From: an uncultured Moraxella sp.
GTDB taxonomy: Bacteria; Pseudomonadota; Gammaproteobacteria; Pseudomonadales; Moraxellaceae
Reading direction: 5' to 3'
Assembly (NCBI GenBank): GCA_937889485.1
Contig: CALAPG010000334.1
Span: 1-8,402, forward strand
DNA length: 8,402 bases
Each line of letters begins with the position of its first letter. Within the stretch, counting starts at the first letter, position 1. The notes under the pieces are model-generated. The model was given only the letters and a program-made list of their open reading frames with translations, did no database searches and was not told where the DNA came from. This document shows, in pieces, positions 7,246 through 8,402 of this stretch. Position numbers and translations under genes: made by a program.

Positions 7246-8151
7246 TTATGGGGCGACTGGCGAATCTTTGGGTACATTTGGGGTGGTCGCGGGCAAAAAA
7301 TATACCTGAATTGCCGATAATGTGTCCCCTAACTGGGTAATCTGCTGCGCCAATGCAGGCGTGGTTTCCTGCCCAATAAGCTCTGCCATGCCGCCTTGTA
7401 TCAGCACTTGACTATGAGCTGGGTCAATCACAAAATTAAAGCTTAGATTTGGCTCATACCCAAACGCCACGTCACAGTATTGATAATCGTGATCGGGCAA
7501 CTGGTTAATCCCCCATGATTGATATTGGGAGAATGACGTTAGCGCTACCACTTGGCAGTGAAATTGATACTGATAAGACACCCGCTCTTCAAACGCTTTA
7601 TTGCTAGAAATAGCACTAGCCGTGGCATGATTAAAAGGGGCGCGGTTTGGATTGATAAGCGTGGTCGTCACCATGCCACTTTTACCATCAAAGAGCGGTA
7701 AGCGGCGAATATTTGCTTTTTTTTGTTTGGAGTTGGGAATTGCCATTAGTACAGGCAACACAAACTGTTCACGGGGCTTGATCACCAAAACAGCGTTATT
7801 TAAGGCATAAGCTTGAGATGGCGGACTCAGCATCGGTACGGGCAAATCAGGCGCTACGGCAGGGGCAACAGGCGCTTGTGCTTTAATGAGCCCTTGATTG
7901 GGTAACCACTGCGCTTTATTAAGCCATGCCAACGTTATCACGCCCGCCACCACTACCAGACTGGCAAACAAGGCAGCACTGCGGCGCTGCTTAGTCGCTG
8001 GGCTAATCGGTCGCGATTGCGGCAACGGTTTTGGGGTGGTTGGTGGCACCTTGTCAGTGTCAGTGTGAGTCGCTAGCGGCGCTCGGATAGTTTGGTTTGT
8101 CCACACGCTGCTTTGGCTGTTGAAAGCAGGTGGGTGCGCTGCCTCATCCAT
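7246..8151 (-). CDS. Hypothetical single-pass membrane protein with Pro/Thr-rich cytosolic tail, 301 aa
   Basis: I do not recognise a family. The N-terminal ~57 residues are hydrophilic and rich in Pro, Thr and Ser, ending in KQRRS. One membrane span follows (about 58-77), so the positive-inside rule puts the tail in the cytosol. Outside is a Pro/Ala-rich linker (90-112) and then a probably folded domain (about 115-287) containing Cys199 and Cys226, which could pair, and a hydrophobic beta-like end (SAIQVYFLPA). The C-terminal tail is again Pro-rich. The frame stays open upstream to a stop at 8254-8256 but has no ATG, GTG or TTG before 8151, so this is the first usable start; its ribosome site is weak (GAG 6 nt upstream). 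It is the first gene of the minus-strand cluster, 45 nt before the kinase. It may be a substrate or sensory partner of that kinase; this rests on position and the Thr-rich tail only. Confidence 0.8.
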   Translation of the reverse strand: MDEAAHPPAFNSQSSVWTNQTIRAPLATHTDTDKVPPTTPKPLPQSRPISPATKQRRSAALFASLVVVAGVITLAWLNKAQWLPNQGLIKAQAPVAPAVAPDLPVPMLSPPSQAYALNNAVLVIKPREQFVLPVLMAIPNSKQKKANIRRLPLFDGKSGMVTTTLINPNRAPFNHATASAISSNKAFEERVSYQYQFHCQVVALTSFSQYQSWGINQLPDHDYQYCDVAFGYEPNLSFNFVIDPAHSQVLIQGGMAELIGQETTPALAQQITQLGDTLSAIQVYFLPATTPNVPKDSPVAP

Positions 8152-8224
8152 AATAGGCTCAATAAGCGGCTCTATCGCTTGATAAGAATCAAGACAAAAC
8201 CTTTTTGCCGTACATCTGACTGAC

Positions 8225-8247
8225 TGCGCATTTTTTGCTATTGCGCA
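8225..8247. repeat. Paired TGCGCA palindromes in the divergent intergenic region
   Basis: TGCGCA occurs at 8225-8230 and again at 8242-8247, with start points 17 bp apart. Each copy is its own reverse complement, and the two could also pair as a 6-bp stem around an 11-nt T-rich loop. The right copy touches the proposed -10 box of the minus-strand operon. A dimeric regulator site is possible, though the spacing is not an integral number of helix turns. Confidence 0.4.
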
Positions 8248-8275
8248 TACTACTTATTGATTAACATGTTGTCAC
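8247..8275 (-). promoter_or_regulatory. Candidate sigma-70 promoter of the minus-strand operon
   Basis: On the minus strand GTGACA (8275-8270, five of six matches to TTGACA) is followed after exactly 17 nt by TAGTAT (8252-8247, four of six to TATAAT). Transcription would start near 8240, leaving a leader of about 90 nt before the 301-aa gene. It is the best promoter-like pair I found by eye ahead of the cluster. Confidence 0.4.
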
Positions 8276-8278
8276 AAC
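8263..8278. repeat. Overlapping palindromes, possible operator between divergent genes
   Basis: AACATGTT (8263-8270) is a perfect 8-bp palindrome. It overlaps GTTGTCACAAC (8268-8278), which has 5-bp inverted arms around a single central base. Together they cover the proposed -35 box of the minus-strand operon and lie just upstream of the lipoprotein start at 8292, so a protein bound here could affect both directions. No known regulator site is recognised. Confidence 0.4.
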
Positions 8279-8291
8279 TATTGGGTGACAC

Positions 8292-8402
8292 ATGAAATTC
8301 ACAACTGTCTTACTTACCTCCACCGCAATCATTCTTGGAGGCTGCTCGACTGCCGCAAAAGACATCGCGCCAACCTACGTTTCACCGATCCAATATCAGT
8401 CC
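8292..8402 (+). CDS. Lipoprotein, first 37 codons (C-terminus outside window)
   Basis: The frame opens with a short charged start (MKF), a hydrophobic stretch TTVLLTSTAIIL and a lipobox LGGC with Cys18 as the lipidated residue, followed by Ser19. This is a clear signal-peptidase-II lipoprotein signal. Ser at +2 favours sorting to the outer membrane under the E. coli Lol rule. The mature part begins STAAKDIAPTYVSP and reaches IQYQS at the window edge. A 'YVSP..YQ' opening occurs, as I recall, in short uncharacterised proteobacterial lipoproteins, but the fragment is too short to assign. A weak ribosome site GGGTGA (8283-8288) lies 3 nt before the ATG. The gene is divergent from the kinase cluster and need not be related to it; its own promoter could not be resolved. 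Confidence 0.75.
   Translation, partial: MKFTTVLLTSTAIILGGCSTAAKDIAPTYVSPIQYQS

Noticed and set aside
8225..8247. TGCGCA pair as a rho-independent terminator
   Set aside because: The stem is only 6 bp, the T-run lies in the loop and not after the stem, and no gene ends here; both neighbours start from this region.

Overview
The window looks like the chromosome of a gammaproteobacterium, probably a member of the Moraxellaceae (Moraxella, Psychrobacter or a relative). That placement is an impression from Gln/Asn/Thr-rich proteins, moderate GC and the style of the lipoprotein start; no rRNA or marker gene confirms it. It is dense with genes and holds no tRNA, rRNA, insertion sequence or CRISPR array.

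Five genes lie head to tail on the minus strand, so they read from right to left. In transcription order they are: (1) a 301-residue single-pass membrane protein of unknown function (8151-7246); (2) a 799-residue receptor-like Ser/Thr protein kinase of the YegI/TerY-P-associated type, with a cytosolic kinase domain, a Cys/His cluster, a Pro-rich linker, one membrane span and a helical periplasmic domain (7200-4801); (3) a zinc-ribbon plus RDD membrane protein (4696-3962); (4) an oversized SEDS (FtsW/RodA/SpoVE) protein with an extra ~205-residue extracytoplasmic domain (3910-1700); and (5) the first 512 codons of a penicillin-binding-protein-like transpeptidase, cut by the window's left edge (1537-1). 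Gaps are 45, 104, 51 and 162 nt, which fits one operon, possibly with a second entry point before the PBP gene. A candidate promoter lies at 8275-8247.

To the right, a 140-nt divergent intergenic region with several small palindromes separates the operon from the start of a plus-strand lipoprotein gene (8292 to the window edge).

The most interesting reading is that the operon encodes an accessory, kinase-controlled peptidoglycan synthase. A SEDS polymerase and a transpeptidase form the usual glycosyltransferase/transpeptidase pair, while the transmembrane kinase, the RDD protein and the 301-residue protein would sense or regulate it. The layout recalls the actinobacterial pknA/pknB-rodA-pbpA cluster, but uses a different kinase clade and unrelated extracytoplasmic domains. 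The transpeptidase catalytic motifs lie outside the window, so enzymatic activity of that protein cannot be confirmed here.
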